From Pelatocladus maniniholoensis HA4357-MV3 (GTDB lineage: Bacteria; Cyanobacteriota; Cyanobacteriia; Cyanobacteriales; Nostocaceae), in assembly GCA_019359115.1 (NCBI GenBank), contig JAHHHW010000077.1, positions 1 through 64,000 of the forward strand: a stretch of 64,000 nt of DNA, written 5' to 3'. This document shows, piece after piece, positions 42,907 to 51,411 of this stretch. Position 1 is the first letter of the stretch. Each line of letters begins with the position of its first letter. Made by a program: the position numbers and the translations under genes. The notes under the pieces were generated by a model. That model did not search any database. It was not told where the DNA came from and saw only the letters and a list, made by a program, of their open reading frames with translations.

Positions 42907-43887
42907 TTATTTTGTGGGAATAATCACAAACAACAAAGGCTGCTGCTCTATTTCTTTCAACTCAACCATTAAGGTATAAGCCTCATTTAGCTGAGTACAG
43001 CATAATTCAACACTCAAGCATCCAGGACTTGAAGACTCCGCTTTTGCTTGGGAACCATTACCTTGAAGTTTGACTACTCCTTTCGAGGGTAAATCTCCTC
43101 GAATCAGTAATTTCGGCACTGGCCCATGAGATTGATATTCTACTTTTAAATTAAGAATACCTACACTCGTCAGCCATTGCCTTTCCAAGACTGGGTTTGT
43201 CATTGAAATGGGTAAAGTCAAACTTTCTAACACTTGTTGAGCCGCCAGCAACGACACCAGCATCTGTTGCTGTGGTTGCAAATCTGAATAATCGCTATCC
43301 AGATTAGGCATAGGATTTAAGGTGTCTCCATATCGGAGGTTGGCTCTGAGCTGGATTGTCCCTGCTAAGTCGTTCAATACTTGAGATTCGTTAGGGAAAA
43401 AGCTCTCCACTGCTTGGACTAATTTTGCCCCTAATGGTACAGAGGATGTGATGAGTGCTTGACATCTATCAAGCAATTGCCGGAAAATGGTCTCCGGCAG
43501 AAGCGTCGGTAAATTCAGTTTGGACTGGTGGGCCACCCAACCCCAGGAAGGAATCAGTTGCATTACTGGTTCGTCTATATACTCTGGATAATCCAGTATT
43601 TGTGTTTCCCAAGGAAATAGCGGAGGGTGATCTTCAACTTCAACTTTTAACCGACGTTTAAGTACGGCTTGGAAACGTTCTTGCACAGTTGGAATTTCTC
43701 CCAATAAAGATATATGGGGCTTCCATCCCTCTTGTCCTCCACTTGTAAATTCGGTGGTTGATTGCAGAGGGTTTTCTGCCCCTTTGGTGTCCCTACATAT
43801 AACTTGCGTATACTCTCTGGAAACGACAGGATATGTCAATAACCGAGAGAGTAAATGTTTTTGTAAGGTTTCTGAGTCACTATTCAT
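42907..43887 (-). CDS. patU: PatU-like heterocyst-pattern protein
   Basis: 326-residue protein starting at ATG 43887 (MNSDSETLQKHLLS). Recognised by position directly downstream of hetZ and by features of the family: GEIPTVQERFQAVLKRRL, HPPLFPWETQ, LVQAVESFFPNESQVLNDLAG, LQPQQQMLVSLLAAQQVLE and the C-terminal QQPLLFVIIPT. The genes overlap by eight bases (ATGAATAG), so translation is coupled. In Anabaena the equivalent is split into patU5 and patU3, and PatU3 affects heterocyst spacing in opposition to HetZ; here it is one uninterrupted frame. No enzymatic motif is seen. Confidence 0.78.
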   Translation of the reverse strand: MNSDSETLQKHLLSRLLTYPVVSREYTQVICRDTKGAENPLQSTTEFTSGGQEGWKPHISLLGEIPTVQERFQAVLKRRLKVEVEDHPPLFPWETQILDYPEYIDEPVMQLIPSWGWVAHQSKLNLPTLLPETIFRQLLDRCQALITSSVPLGAKLVQAVESFFPNESQVLNDLAGTIQLRANLRYGDTLNPMPNLDSDYSDLQPQQQMLVSLLAAQQVLESLTLPISMTNPVLERQWLTSVGILNLKVEYQSHGPVPKLLIRGDLPSKGVVKLQGNGSQAKAESSSPGCLSVELCCTQLNEAYTLMVELKEIEQQPLLFVIIPTK

Positions 43888-45067
43888 GAGTAGAAGCACT
43901 TGATCCGGACACTAAGGAGTTACGAATCTCCCAAGCTTGTTCAAGAATTTTAAACCAGCGCTTCTGGAGTTGTGCCATGGATAAACCCAAAGTTTTAGCT
44001 ATTTTTTCATCAGTTTGTCCCTGTTGCTTCAGTTCTAATAAAGAACGCTGCTTTTCGTCAAGCTTTTCAGTATAAGCTTGCCATTGTTGAGGAGTTAAAC
44101 CCAAGTTGGTTTGCAAATCAGCTTCTAACCACTCGTGAACCAGCTCCCAACGATGCAACAAAGCGAACCGAATTAAATGATACTTGAAACGTTGCTGTAA
44201 GTAATCCCTCTGACGGGGGGTTAAGCCCAAAATTGACTCAATTTCTTGAGCGGATAAATCTTGCAGACGCAGAGCAAAGTAATCAGCGCAATCAGTTTGT
44301 TGGCGTTCTTCTAAATAATTCATTAATTCCGTAACCACAACTGATCGCAAAGTATCTTCTTGGGGTTCCGGTTCGGTTTGTGTAGCCATTGCACTTCGCA
44401 GTTGTTGTACTGCTGGATCTTCCCAAGAACCATCAGCTTCACCACTACCTTCTGCCGCTTGTTCTATATCTACACAAGTTTCTGGAGGTTGTTGCTGCGA
44501 GAAAGTTTGCGCTCGTAGAATGATCAACTGTTGCTGACGTCCTGGTAAGGGAATCCGTCGTTTCCCGTAGCGTTCCGTAAATGCCATGTACTCTGCTAAT
44601 TCCAGCAGTGTACGTGGTCGGTAGGTAGCCTCTAATTGATTTTCCCGTCGGAAAGCGTTTAAAGCCTCCAAGTAAAAACTTTGCAGAAAATCTTCGATGA
44701 CAGTTAGTCGCCCTTGATAACTCAATTGCCTTTGTGGCGGATTGATGTAACGGTAGATGATCGCACTCAAGGTACTGTGTAATTCAACCCTGCCGCGATT
44801 TGAACCCAATTGGTAATATCTTAAGCATTGTTGCAGGCGATGCTTGGCTAGGGTCATTGCCGAATTTTCTACGGAACCGGATGCTTGGATACGTTTACTT
44901 TCGCTGCATATTCGGTAGACCTCGGCAGCAATTCGCATTGCTACGTCATGACAATTCTGGTCGCAAGCTTTAGTTGACTGCTGAAGTTCTTGGAAAAGGA
45001 ATGGAAATATCGCCTCCACGCCGATAGAAAATTCTCCCTGAATAGTTGTGGTTGCGGCTAATTTCAT
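43880..45067 (-). CDS. hetZ: Heterocyst differentiation protein HetZ
   Basis: 395-residue regulator of heterocyst formation, a HetR target that acts early in differentiation. Conserved segments as I know them: AAEVYRICSESKRIQASG, LRYYQLGSNRGRVELHSTLSAI, INPPQRQLSYQGRL, ERYGKRRIPLPGRQQQLI, ILGLTPRQRDYLQQRFKYHLIRFALLHRWELVHEWLE and the C-terminal ASTHE. The frame is open to 45244, but ATG 45067 (MKLAATTTIQGEFS) gives a length close to Anabaena HetZ. It is divergent from a small conserved gene and overlaps patU. Confidence 0.88.
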   Translation of the reverse strand: MKLAATTTIQGEFSIGVEAIFPFLFQELQQSTKACDQNCHDVAMRIAAEVYRICSESKRIQASGSVENSAMTLAKHRLQQCLRYYQLGSNRGRVELHSTLSAIIYRYINPPQRQLSYQGRLTVIEDFLQSFYLEALNAFRRENQLEATYRPRTLLELAEYMAFTERYGKRRIPLPGRQQQLIILRAQTFSQQQPPETCVDIEQAAEGSGEADGSWEDPAVQQLRSAMATQTEPEPQEDTLRSVVVTELMNYLEERQQTDCADYFALRLQDLSAQEIESILGLTPRQRDYLQQRFKYHLIRFALLHRWELVHEWLEADLQTNLGLTPQQWQAYTEKLDEKQRSLLELKQQGQTDEKIAKTLGLSMAQLQKRWFKILEQAWEIRNSLVSGSSASTHE

Positions 45068-45130
45068 AAGTTTCGTGTCTAAATTGACCCTAACAAACTT
45101 GTTGACAACCTGTATGACTGCGGGTATTGG

Positions 45131-45144
45131 GAGGGGTTTTACGT
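45131..45144 (-). promoter_or_regulatory. Possible HetR half-site upstream of hetZ
   Basis: On the minus strand, AAAACCCCTCCC lies about 65 bases before the hetZ ATG. AACCCCTC is one half of the palindromic HetR-binding site as I recall it from hetP (GAGGGGTCTAACCCCTC). Only one arm is present, so binding is doubtful. Confidence 0.3.
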
Positions 45145-45270
45145 ATAAGCTAAACGCAAGGCAGTCTTGCCTTGAGGATGTGGCTAATTTTATGATTCCC
45201 AGTTTTTGTTTGATTGTTTGCACAGCCGTTGAAGTTATAGCCAATACCGATAAGCCGTTTACAGGTAATT

Positions 45271-45750
45271 ATGGACTTAAAAGCACAAATCCAATCGCTG
45301 ATTGATAATGCACCCCAAGATGGTATTACACCCAAACTGGTCGCGGCAATTGCCCCCGCCCTTAGTGCGATCGCTCAGAAGTTACACCATCCCCAATACC
45401 ACATTCTTCAGAACCTGGATGAGCAATGGGTCTTAACTACATTAAGCAACCGTGGAAATCCACAAGAAGAAAAGCAGGTAATTTATGCTTTTCCTACCTT
45501 ACAGGATATTCCCACATCTTATAGTGCTGGGCTTGACCCTCAAGTAATAGCTGCCCCCATACCTGTCACCCATATATTGTTTCAGCTACTGGCGCTAGAA
45601 CCCGTAGATAGTATAGTATTTTTTGACACGGCTGAGAGCAATACAAATGGAATTGAAGTCAAGCGAAGCGATTTGCAGCATTTAGTCCAACAACAACTAG
45701 AAAAAAATCGCCCTCGTTCCAAGGGCGAAGTCCCACCAGATATTGCTTGA
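45271..45750 (+). CDS. Conserved hypothetical cyanobacterial protein next to hetZ
   Basis: 159-residue protein starting MDLKAQIQSLIDNAPQDG. No signal peptide, no membrane helix and no catalytic motif that I recognise. It has an N-terminal helical part and a beta-rich middle (EEKQVIYAFPTLQDIP), with a basic tail (KNRPRSKGEVPPD). It is divergent from hetZ, a position that also holds a small gene in Anabaena. Role unknown. Confidence 0.72.
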   Translation: MDLKAQIQSLIDNAPQDGITPKLVAAIAPALSAIAQKLHHPQYHILQNLDEQWVLTTLSNRGNPQEEKQVIYAFPTLQDIPTSYSAGLDPQVIAAPIPVTHILFQLLALEPVDSIVFFDTAESNTNGIEVKRSDLQHLVQQQLEKNRPRSKGEVPPDIA

Positions 45751-45853
45751 GGGATCAGGGATTGGGGATTGAGGATTAGGAAAAGTGGATCGGGGACAAG
45801 GGAGAATAATTTAACAACTCACTTCCCCATCCCCCATCCCCGATCCTCAATCC

Positions 45854-46825
45854 CTAATAAAGCCGACTTAACACGTAATCAGCTATTTTGATCAATGCCT
45901 GACGTGATTCTGAGGGTAGAAGCACACCCATCTGTTCCGCCGCCAACTTAGCATGGTGATCGGCTAAATCCCTTGCCCGTTGGATACCTTGGCTATCATG
46001 AATTAGTGTCAATGCTTGTTCTAAATCCCCTTCTTGAGCAAATTCTCGTTCAATCAGTACTTCTAAGTAAGGTTTTTCTTCCAAGGCAAATAACACTGGT
46101 GCAGTCAAATTACCGCTTTTAAGATCAGAACCAGCTGGCTTACCCAAAGTATCTATCGAACTAGTGAAGTCTAAAATATCATCGACAATCTGAAACGCTA
46201 GACCTAGATTGCGACCATAGTCGTACAAGCATTCAGCAGTTTTTTTGGATACTTCACTAATTACTCCTGCGGCTTTGGAACTGTTGGCAATGATTGAAGC
46301 ACTTTTGTAATAACTCTTTTTTAGGTAAGTCTCTATCGAAATACTTGTATCAAAGTGGTTTAATGCCTGCTGTGTCTCCCCAACAGCATAATCCATAATC
46401 ACCTCTGACAGCAGTTTTACGACCTCCAAATTGTCCAGATTAGCTAAATACCAGGAAGCTTGGGCAAAGAAAAAATCACCTGCTAATACGGCAACTTTGT
46501 TACCAAACAAACTATGAACGGTGGGTACCCCACGTCGCATTTCCGATTCGTCTATCACATCATCGTGTACCAAACTTGCTGTGTGAATCAATTCTGTGAT
46601 TTCCGCTAGGCGACGGTGACGTTGTGTAATGTCTCTATCAAGCATTGTGGCCCGCGATACCAGTAGAACAATCGCTGGTCTGATGCGTTTTCCGCCAGCT
46701 CCGAATAAGTGTTCGGCTGCTGCACAGAGGATGGGATGACGATTCCCAACTAGCTGTTTGAGGTTATCTGCTAGTATTTGCAGGTCTGCTTCCACAGGGG
46801 AAAATAGGGAGGTAGCTGGGGTCAT
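45854..46825 (-). CDS. sds: Solanesyl diphosphate synthase
   Basis: 323-residue trans-polyprenyl synthase making the C45 side chain of plastoquinone. The first Asp-rich motif is SLVHDDVIDESEMRRG and the second is FQIVDDILDF; KRIRPAIVLLVSRA and GNKVAVLAGDFFFAQASWYLA are further family marks, and the small residue upstream of the first Asp-rich motif fits long-chain products. It is convergent with the hypothetical gene at 45271. A noncoding region with RNA-like hairpins lies upstream of it. Confidence 0.9.
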   Translation of the reverse strand: MTPATSLFSPVEADLQILADNLKQLVGNRHPILCAAAEHLFGAGGKRIRPAIVLLVSRATMLDRDITQRHRRLAEITELIHTASLVHDDVIDESEMRRGVPTVHSLFGNKVAVLAGDFFFAQASWYLANLDNLEVVKLLSEVIMDYAVGETQQALNHFDTSISIETYLKKSYYKSASIIANSSKAAGVISEVSKKTAECLYDYGRNLGLAFQIVDDILDFTSSIDTLGKPAGSDLKSGNLTAPVLFALEEKPYLEVLIEREFAQEGDLEQALTLIHDSQGIQRARDLADHHAKLAAEQMGVLLPSESRQALIKIADYVLSRLY

Positions 46826-47350
46826 GGATTGGCGGACTTTGGCTTAGGTTACGAAAGTTTACATATCCTATACTCATTTTAAGATAACCCAGAATCAGCG
46901 CAAAGTTTTCCTTACAAACTTCCTTATTTTGTGGACAATAAAATAAAATATACTTGTGATCTTTTCAGCAAAATCAACATTATGCTGATGTATTTAATAC
47001 AATTATTATTGCGTATAATCCTACTATATCCAGCAAATACGCAAGATTTTAATTAAAAATTAATCTTTTTTCGGTATAACTTCTGAGTAAACGTGGCAAC
47101 AGCCACAAAATACTTATTGCTTTTTACGGTTAAAATATTACACAAAGATTATTTAATTAGACAAAGAAATTTTTCTTAAACCTCTTGTCTGATAGTTTAG
47201 AAAAGTTTTGATTTAGCACAAAACTCCCCTGAAAAATCAGGGCTATTGTGTTACGCTAAAATCTAGGGATTTTAAATTTTTCCAAATGTTCACTATAGAA
47301 ATGTAAATAGCCTTTAGGTATTTTTACTTAATCTTGCGTGAGCATAGATT
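46826..47350. other. AT-rich intergenic stretch upstream of sds
   Basis: About 525 bases with no gene. A small hairpin CCCTGA...TCAGGG lies at 47227-47242. Together with the following 300 bases it separates two divergently oriented units. Confidence 0.45.
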
Positions 47351-47362
47351 AATCATCACAGG

Positions 47363-47658
47363 TCAAGCCAAAAATGTGATTTTTGTGTTGTGTCCTGTGG
47401 TGTGCTAACCTCCACGCTGGGATCTGTGGATTTCCTTTAGAGGAAGCAGAGTGTTTACACATCCTTGACGCTGTTTGTGTGTCGGCGTCGCTCCTAGCAA
47501 TTCAAAGGTAAGCGTTAAACATAGCAGACTGGGTAGACTGCTGAAGTAGCAGCTAATTTTCTATTAGATGATTTAGCTGCTTTAGTAGGCGTGGTCTGCA
47601 AGAAAATCGTGTAAAACCAATCAATTAGCTCGGAAGGACGAAAGTTCTCCCGCTAGCT
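47363..47658 (+). ncRNA. Candidate structured RNA or long leader
   Basis: Several stem-loops follow one another. GCAGAC (47524-47529) pairs with GTCTGC (47594-47599), enclosing AGCAGCTAA (47548-47556) with TTAGCTGCT (47573-47581). Then CGG-A-AGGAC (47631-47639) with a GAAA tetraloop pairs with GTTCT-C-CCG (47644-47652). The 5' part (47363-47500) also has possible pairing (GTCAAG with CTTGAC). The strand is uncertain. I could not match it to a known cyanobacterial RNA (6S and tmRNA landmarks were considered). Confidence 0.35.
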
Positions 47659-47754
47659 TTGTATGTGACATTGAAGCCATCAAGAATTTGCGTGGCTGAA
47701 TTTCTGTTAATTTTACTCAACTTATATTTCTTTGGCAAAGGCACTGGTAGAAAA

Positions 47755-47952
47755 ATGATTTACGGGAAGATGCCTATGATGATCTTTATATTAGCTTCTG
47801 GATACTTGTTTACCATTTACCTGTTATTAGCCCTGGCAAAGCGAACAGGAAATAAAACAACTTCTAATGGTGTTTCTTCAAGTAACAAGGGAAACCATGT
47901 ACAAGAAGTATCGGTAACACCAAATGTCACCGAAGTCAGTAGTGTACGTTAG
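47755..47952 (+). CDS. Small hypothetical membrane protein
   Basis: 65-residue protein with one membrane helix (MMIFILASGYLFTIYLLLALA) followed by a polar tail (KRTGNKTTSNG and SSSNKGNHVQEVS). An alternative TTG start at 47659 (or GTG at 47665) would add a second hydrophobic segment (FLLILLNLYFFG) and place the start just behind the GAAA hairpin. No ribosome site clearly decides. I do not recognise the family. Confidence 0.5.
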   Translation: MIYGKMPMMIFILASGYLFTIYLLLALAKRTGNKTTSNGVSSSNKGNHVQEVSVTPNVTEVSSVR

Positions 47953-48030
47953 TCAACGGTCAACAGTCAAGGGTCAAGCGTCACTAGCAAAAAAGTTTTG
48001 ACTATTGACTATTGACTATTGACTATTGAC
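47952..48030. repeat. Heptamer repeat tract (GTCAACG / TTGACTA)
   Basis: Copies of GTCAACG and GTCAAGG on one side and TTGACTA on the other (four near-perfect ATTGACT units from 47998 to 48030) form an inverted arrangement between the two convergent genes. They could act as a terminator for both. This is the STRR family in another variant. Confidence 0.7.
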
Positions 48031-48890
48031 TAATTACTAGATACTGCACTTTCGGAGAAACATACAACCTCAGCCATAGGAGTAAAACCTAACCATGGCG
48101 TGGAGGATTCAGCAAATTGTTGTGGACAACCACTGACAACGAAGCGGGTTGGTAAAGCTGGATAGGTATTTTTAAGATCTAGTAGGTCTAACTCTTTGGC
48201 ACAAGCAGCAACTACATGCACCGCCGGATCTATAAGCTTCACAGAACTTGAAAGGAGCGATCGCAATATTGGGGCTAGGTGAGGATAATGGGTACAGCCA
48301 TAAACAAGACTATCTATTTGTTGCTGTACCAAAGGCTCCAAATAGGAACGTGCCACTTCAATTGTGTAAGGTTCATTGATACGATTTTGCTCAATTAAAG
48401 GCACAAATTCCGGACAACCAATTTGCCAAACTTGGACATCGGGATTTATCTCGATAATAGCATGTTTATAGGCATTGCTCTTAGCTGTTGCAGGAGTAGC
48501 AATTACACCTATGCGCTTCCCTTGTTGTACCGCAGCCCTTGCTCCTGGTAAAATCAGCCCCAGAATTGGCATGGAAAATTCCTCGCGTACCATCTCTAGC
48601 GCCAAGGCTGAACTGGTATTGCAAGCCATAATTATCATTTTCACCTGCTGCTGCTGCATCCAGGTGAGTATTTCCCGGACAAACTGGAGAATTTCTGCTT
48701 GAGAGCGAATCCCATAGGGAAGTCGAGCTGTATCGCCAAAATAAATGATTGATTCATTTGGGAGTTGGCGATATAGCTGTCGCAGTACCGTCAGTCCACC
48801 CACACCACTATCAAAGATACCAATGGGCGCGCGTTGAGGTTCTTGGGAGAAGTCGTATAAGTTGCCTTGAAACTGAAAAGATGAAATCAT
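48030..48890 (-). CDS. murI: Glutamate racemase
   Basis: 286-residue enzyme making D-glutamate for peptidoglycan. Both catalytic cysteines are visible: IIMACNTSSALALE and SLVYGCTHYPHLAPILR; the start IGIFDSGVGGLTVLRQLYRQLPNESIIYFGDTARLPYG is typical. The frame is open to 49142, but the upstream 84 residues have no family similarity, so ATG 48890 is preferred. It lies downstream of two N-acetylmuramoyl-L-alanine amidase genes on the same strand, forming a peptidoglycan cluster. Confidence 0.92.
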   Translation of the reverse strand: MISSFQFQGNLYDFSQEPQRAPIGIFDSGVGGLTVLRQLYRQLPNESIIYFGDTARLPYGIRSQAEILQFVREILTWMQQQQVKMIIMACNTSSALALEMVREEFSMPILGLILPGARAAVQQGKRIGVIATPATAKSNAYKHAIIEINPDVQVWQIGCPEFVPLIEQNRINEPYTIEVARSYLEPLVQQQIDSLVYGCTHYPHLAPILRSLLSSSVKLIDPAVHVVAACAKELDLLDLKNTYPALPTRFVVSGCPQQFAESSTPWLGFTPMAEVVCFSESAVSSN

Positions 48891-49157
48891 ATCATGTCCG
48901 CTTGAACACTTAATATTATCCGTTAAGGTCGGTAATGGATAATTGGTCATTGGGATATTACTATGCTTCATACCCAATACCCAATGCCCAACCGCGTCAG
49001 AATAATATCTTAAGTAATTAGCCGGACTTGATATCACAGACAGATTTTGATATGGGTGTTGCGATATTTCAAAGATATAGGATTTATTAACGCTTTGTTC
49101 ATCCTTGATTTTTGGTAGCTGATTGGAACAACCAACAGACAACAGTTAACTACACTT

Positions 49158-51056
49158 CTATCGTGATTTTAAGTATCTAAGTATACCATTAGCTATTGCT
49201 TCTGCCATACGATTTTGATATTCAGGGTTTCCTAGTCTGGGATTGTCTTGCCGACCAGTCATATAACCAGTTTCCACGAGAATTGAAGGCATAGAGCTTT
49301 TTCTAAGGACATAAAATCTGGCTTTGCGCGTTCCTCGGTCATTGAGCGTAGAAATATTTTGCAGGATGGTTTTGCGGACAACTTCAGCTAGATTGTATCC
49401 ACTGTCGTAATAATAAACTTCTAGTCCATTCACATCTGGACGCTTATCTACAGAATTAGCATGAACACTAACAAACAAGGTAGCATTAGCACGCTCTGCG
49501 ATGTCTACTCTTCCCTGCAACTCTACGAAAAAGTCAGCATCTCGCGTTAGCACTGTTTGAATGCCATTTTGCTCTAAAATAGCCGCTATTCTCTTACCAA
49601 TCGGTAAAACCACATCTTTTTCTAATAATCCTCCTATTCCAGGCGCACCGGAGTCTTTACCACCATGTCCAGGATCTATTACTACTATTACTTTTCCTCT
49701 GGGGTTTGGACGTGGCGCAGGTGATTGTACAACAGTATCAGGATTCTTAGGATTGGGTACTGGTAATGGTTGTGGATTTGCTTGTGGTAGGGGAGGTAAG
49801 ACAACAGAAGTACGATTCCGTTGTAGTTCTACAGAGACAAATTGATCACCAATTTGATTAACTGGCCCAATTTGCACTCCTGAAGCAGGTTGGACGTAAA
49901 CTACAACAGTATTAGGATCTTGCTGTTGCAAGCGTACCCGAAGAATAGGACTATTTGCATCCATTACCGGGCCCTTGACAGGGGTAGACAGCTTTGCATT
50001 AGGAATGGTGATGCGGAATAATCCAGAGGATCTATCCCAACCACCACTTGCAGTTAAATTGCGATCGCCTTTAATAATTAACTGTTTACTTGTCGCACTA
50101 AGTTCCACAGCTTGAATTGTTGCCACACCATTGCTGGGAATAGGGGAAGAACTAGGATTGTTAGCTAAACTATCAGAGGGTAGTTTAGATACACTGCCAT
50201 TAGGTAATACCACTAAACCACCAATAGCACTACTACTGGCTCGCCAATCAGGACTGTTTTTATTTACCCGCATTGTCATGCGGACTGTGGGTGGTGTTGT
50301 TTCCAGTTGAGTAAATTGGATGCTGTTGACGCCGTATCTATTTACACTTGCATTTTGTTGTACTAAATTTGGTGATAAAGTGGCACCAGCAATATCAATA
50401 TCAATAGTGCTTTTGTCTTGACTACGATTTACTTGTACTTGGGGGCGACCACCACTAGTGCGAACAAAAATACCATCTCCTGTCACTCTCCAACTTTCTA
50501 TTTGAGTTGTGCCAGTATTTGCACTCAGAAGAGGTTTTTTACTAATAGAAGTATTGGAAGTATTAAGAGTATTAAGAGTATTAGAAATATTACTAGAAGG
50601 AATATTAGATTTATTTGGTGTCACCACACTATAGATATTTCTGGGAGTAGTAGCAACTTCCTGTCGTTGGGGTTGTGGTAATTGTACCTGCCAGCGACTA
50701 GCCGTAACCCCTTCAAACTTTACCTGTTGGGGGTCAAGAGTATAACCTGGATTCAGTTCGACTACCACCCGTGTCGTTTGAGGGTCAAGCTGACCGATAC
50801 GGACGGCGCGAATTGCACCACCAACTGACTGGACAATTTGTGGACGCCCAAATTTCACACCAGGTAAATCAATCACTAACCGCGTAGGATCAAAGACTAG
50901 TTGAGCGGTGGGTTGTACAGCACTATCAGTATTAATTTCTAATCGATTTTGATTGGCATCAAAACGCCAAGATTCTAAGTTCGCTGCTTTTACAGGCGAC
51001 GATAACAGGCAGATACTTAAAAAAGTAGTAGGTATCAACCAGTGGTGTAGTTTCAC
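49158..51056 (-). CDS. N-acetylmuramoyl-L-alanine amidase, AMIN-Amidase_3 (AmiC type)
   Basis: 632-residue exported enzyme that removes stem peptides from septal glycan strands. A signal peptide (HWLIPTTFLSICLLSSPVKA) is followed by a first AMIN domain (about 25-125: LESWRFDANQNRLEINTD, RLVIDLPGVKFGRPQIVQSVGGAIRAVRIG), a second (about 180-300), and a third AMIN-like segment, then Amidase_3 (about 450-630) with zinc ligands in DPGHGGKDSGA, LEKDVVLP, SVHANS and catalytic ILVETGYM. Starts with GTG behind AGGAGAAA. In heterocystous strains tandem AmiC enzymes drill septal nanopores. It lies downstream of its paralogue. Confidence 0.93.
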   Translation of the reverse strand: MKLHHWLIPTTFLSICLLSSPVKAANLESWRFDANQNRLEINTDSAVQPTAQLVFDPTRLVIDLPGVKFGRPQIVQSVGGAIRAVRIGQLDPQTTRVVVELNPGYTLDPQQVKFEGVTASRWQVQLPQPQRQEVATTPRNIYSVVTPNKSNIPSSNISNTLNTLNTSNTSISKKPLLSANTGTTQIESWRVTGDGIFVRTSGGRPQVQVNRSQDKSTIDIDIAGATLSPNLVQQNASVNRYGVNSIQFTQLETTPPTVRMTMRVNKNSPDWRASSSAIGGLVVLPNGSVSKLPSDSLANNPSSSPIPSNGVATIQAVELSATSKQLIIKGDRNLTASGGWDRSSGLFRITIPNAKLSTPVKGPVMDANSPILRVRLQQQDPNTVVVYVQPASGVQIGPVNQIGDQFVSVELQRNRTSVVLPPLPQANPQPLPVPNPKNPDTVVQSPAPRPNPRGKVIVVIDPGHGGKDSGAPGIGGLLEKDVVLPIGKRIAAILEQNGIQTVLTRDADFFVELQGRVDIAERANATLFVSVHANSVDKRPDVNGLEVYYYDSGYNLAEVVRKTILQNISTLNDRGTRKARFYVLRKSSMPSILVETGYMTGRQDNPRLGNPEYQNRMAEAIANGILRYLKSR

Positions 51057-51411
51057 AATTTTTTCTCCTGATTGGCTATTTATGGGAGACGTAATTTGTC
51101 AAGTATTGGCTAACCCTCAAATCCTCACACCGTTATCGCCCAAGTATTAGCTTATACATTTTGATGTATTGGTTTGTACTTTACAGACAAAGATACTTTA
51201 TAAAGTTACAGCTAATGGCGTTAAATTCTAGCAATACTTTCTGAGTTTTCACTGCTGTGATCAAAATACAAATGAGTAGTCTCCAGTAATGTATACATTG
51301 ATTATGTGAGTAAAACTGGCAAACACCATAGTTTAATTGCTGAAAAAAAGTTGTAGCTTCAGCATAAATACGGTAATCATTAAAGTCATCATTAAAGAAT
51401 ATGTTGATGAG
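51057..51411. other. Intergenic stretch between the two amidase genes, 355 bases
   Basis: No gene is visible. The length suggests that the downstream amidase has its own promoter. AT-rich; no inverted repeat longer than a few bases stands out. Confidence 0.5.

Noticed and set aside
45068-45244. 59-residue N-terminal extension of HetZ
   Set aside because: Anabaena HetZ has about 400 residues; ATG 45067 gives 395, and the extension overlaps the divergent promoter.
47363-47658. 6S RNA or tmRNA
   Set aside because: The landmarks I know for these RNAs could not be matched, so only a generic structured-RNA candidate is reported.
48891-49142. 84-residue N-terminal extension of MurI
   Set aside because: No family similarity; the conserved protein starts just after ATG 48890, and the extension is intergenic sequence that happens to stay open.
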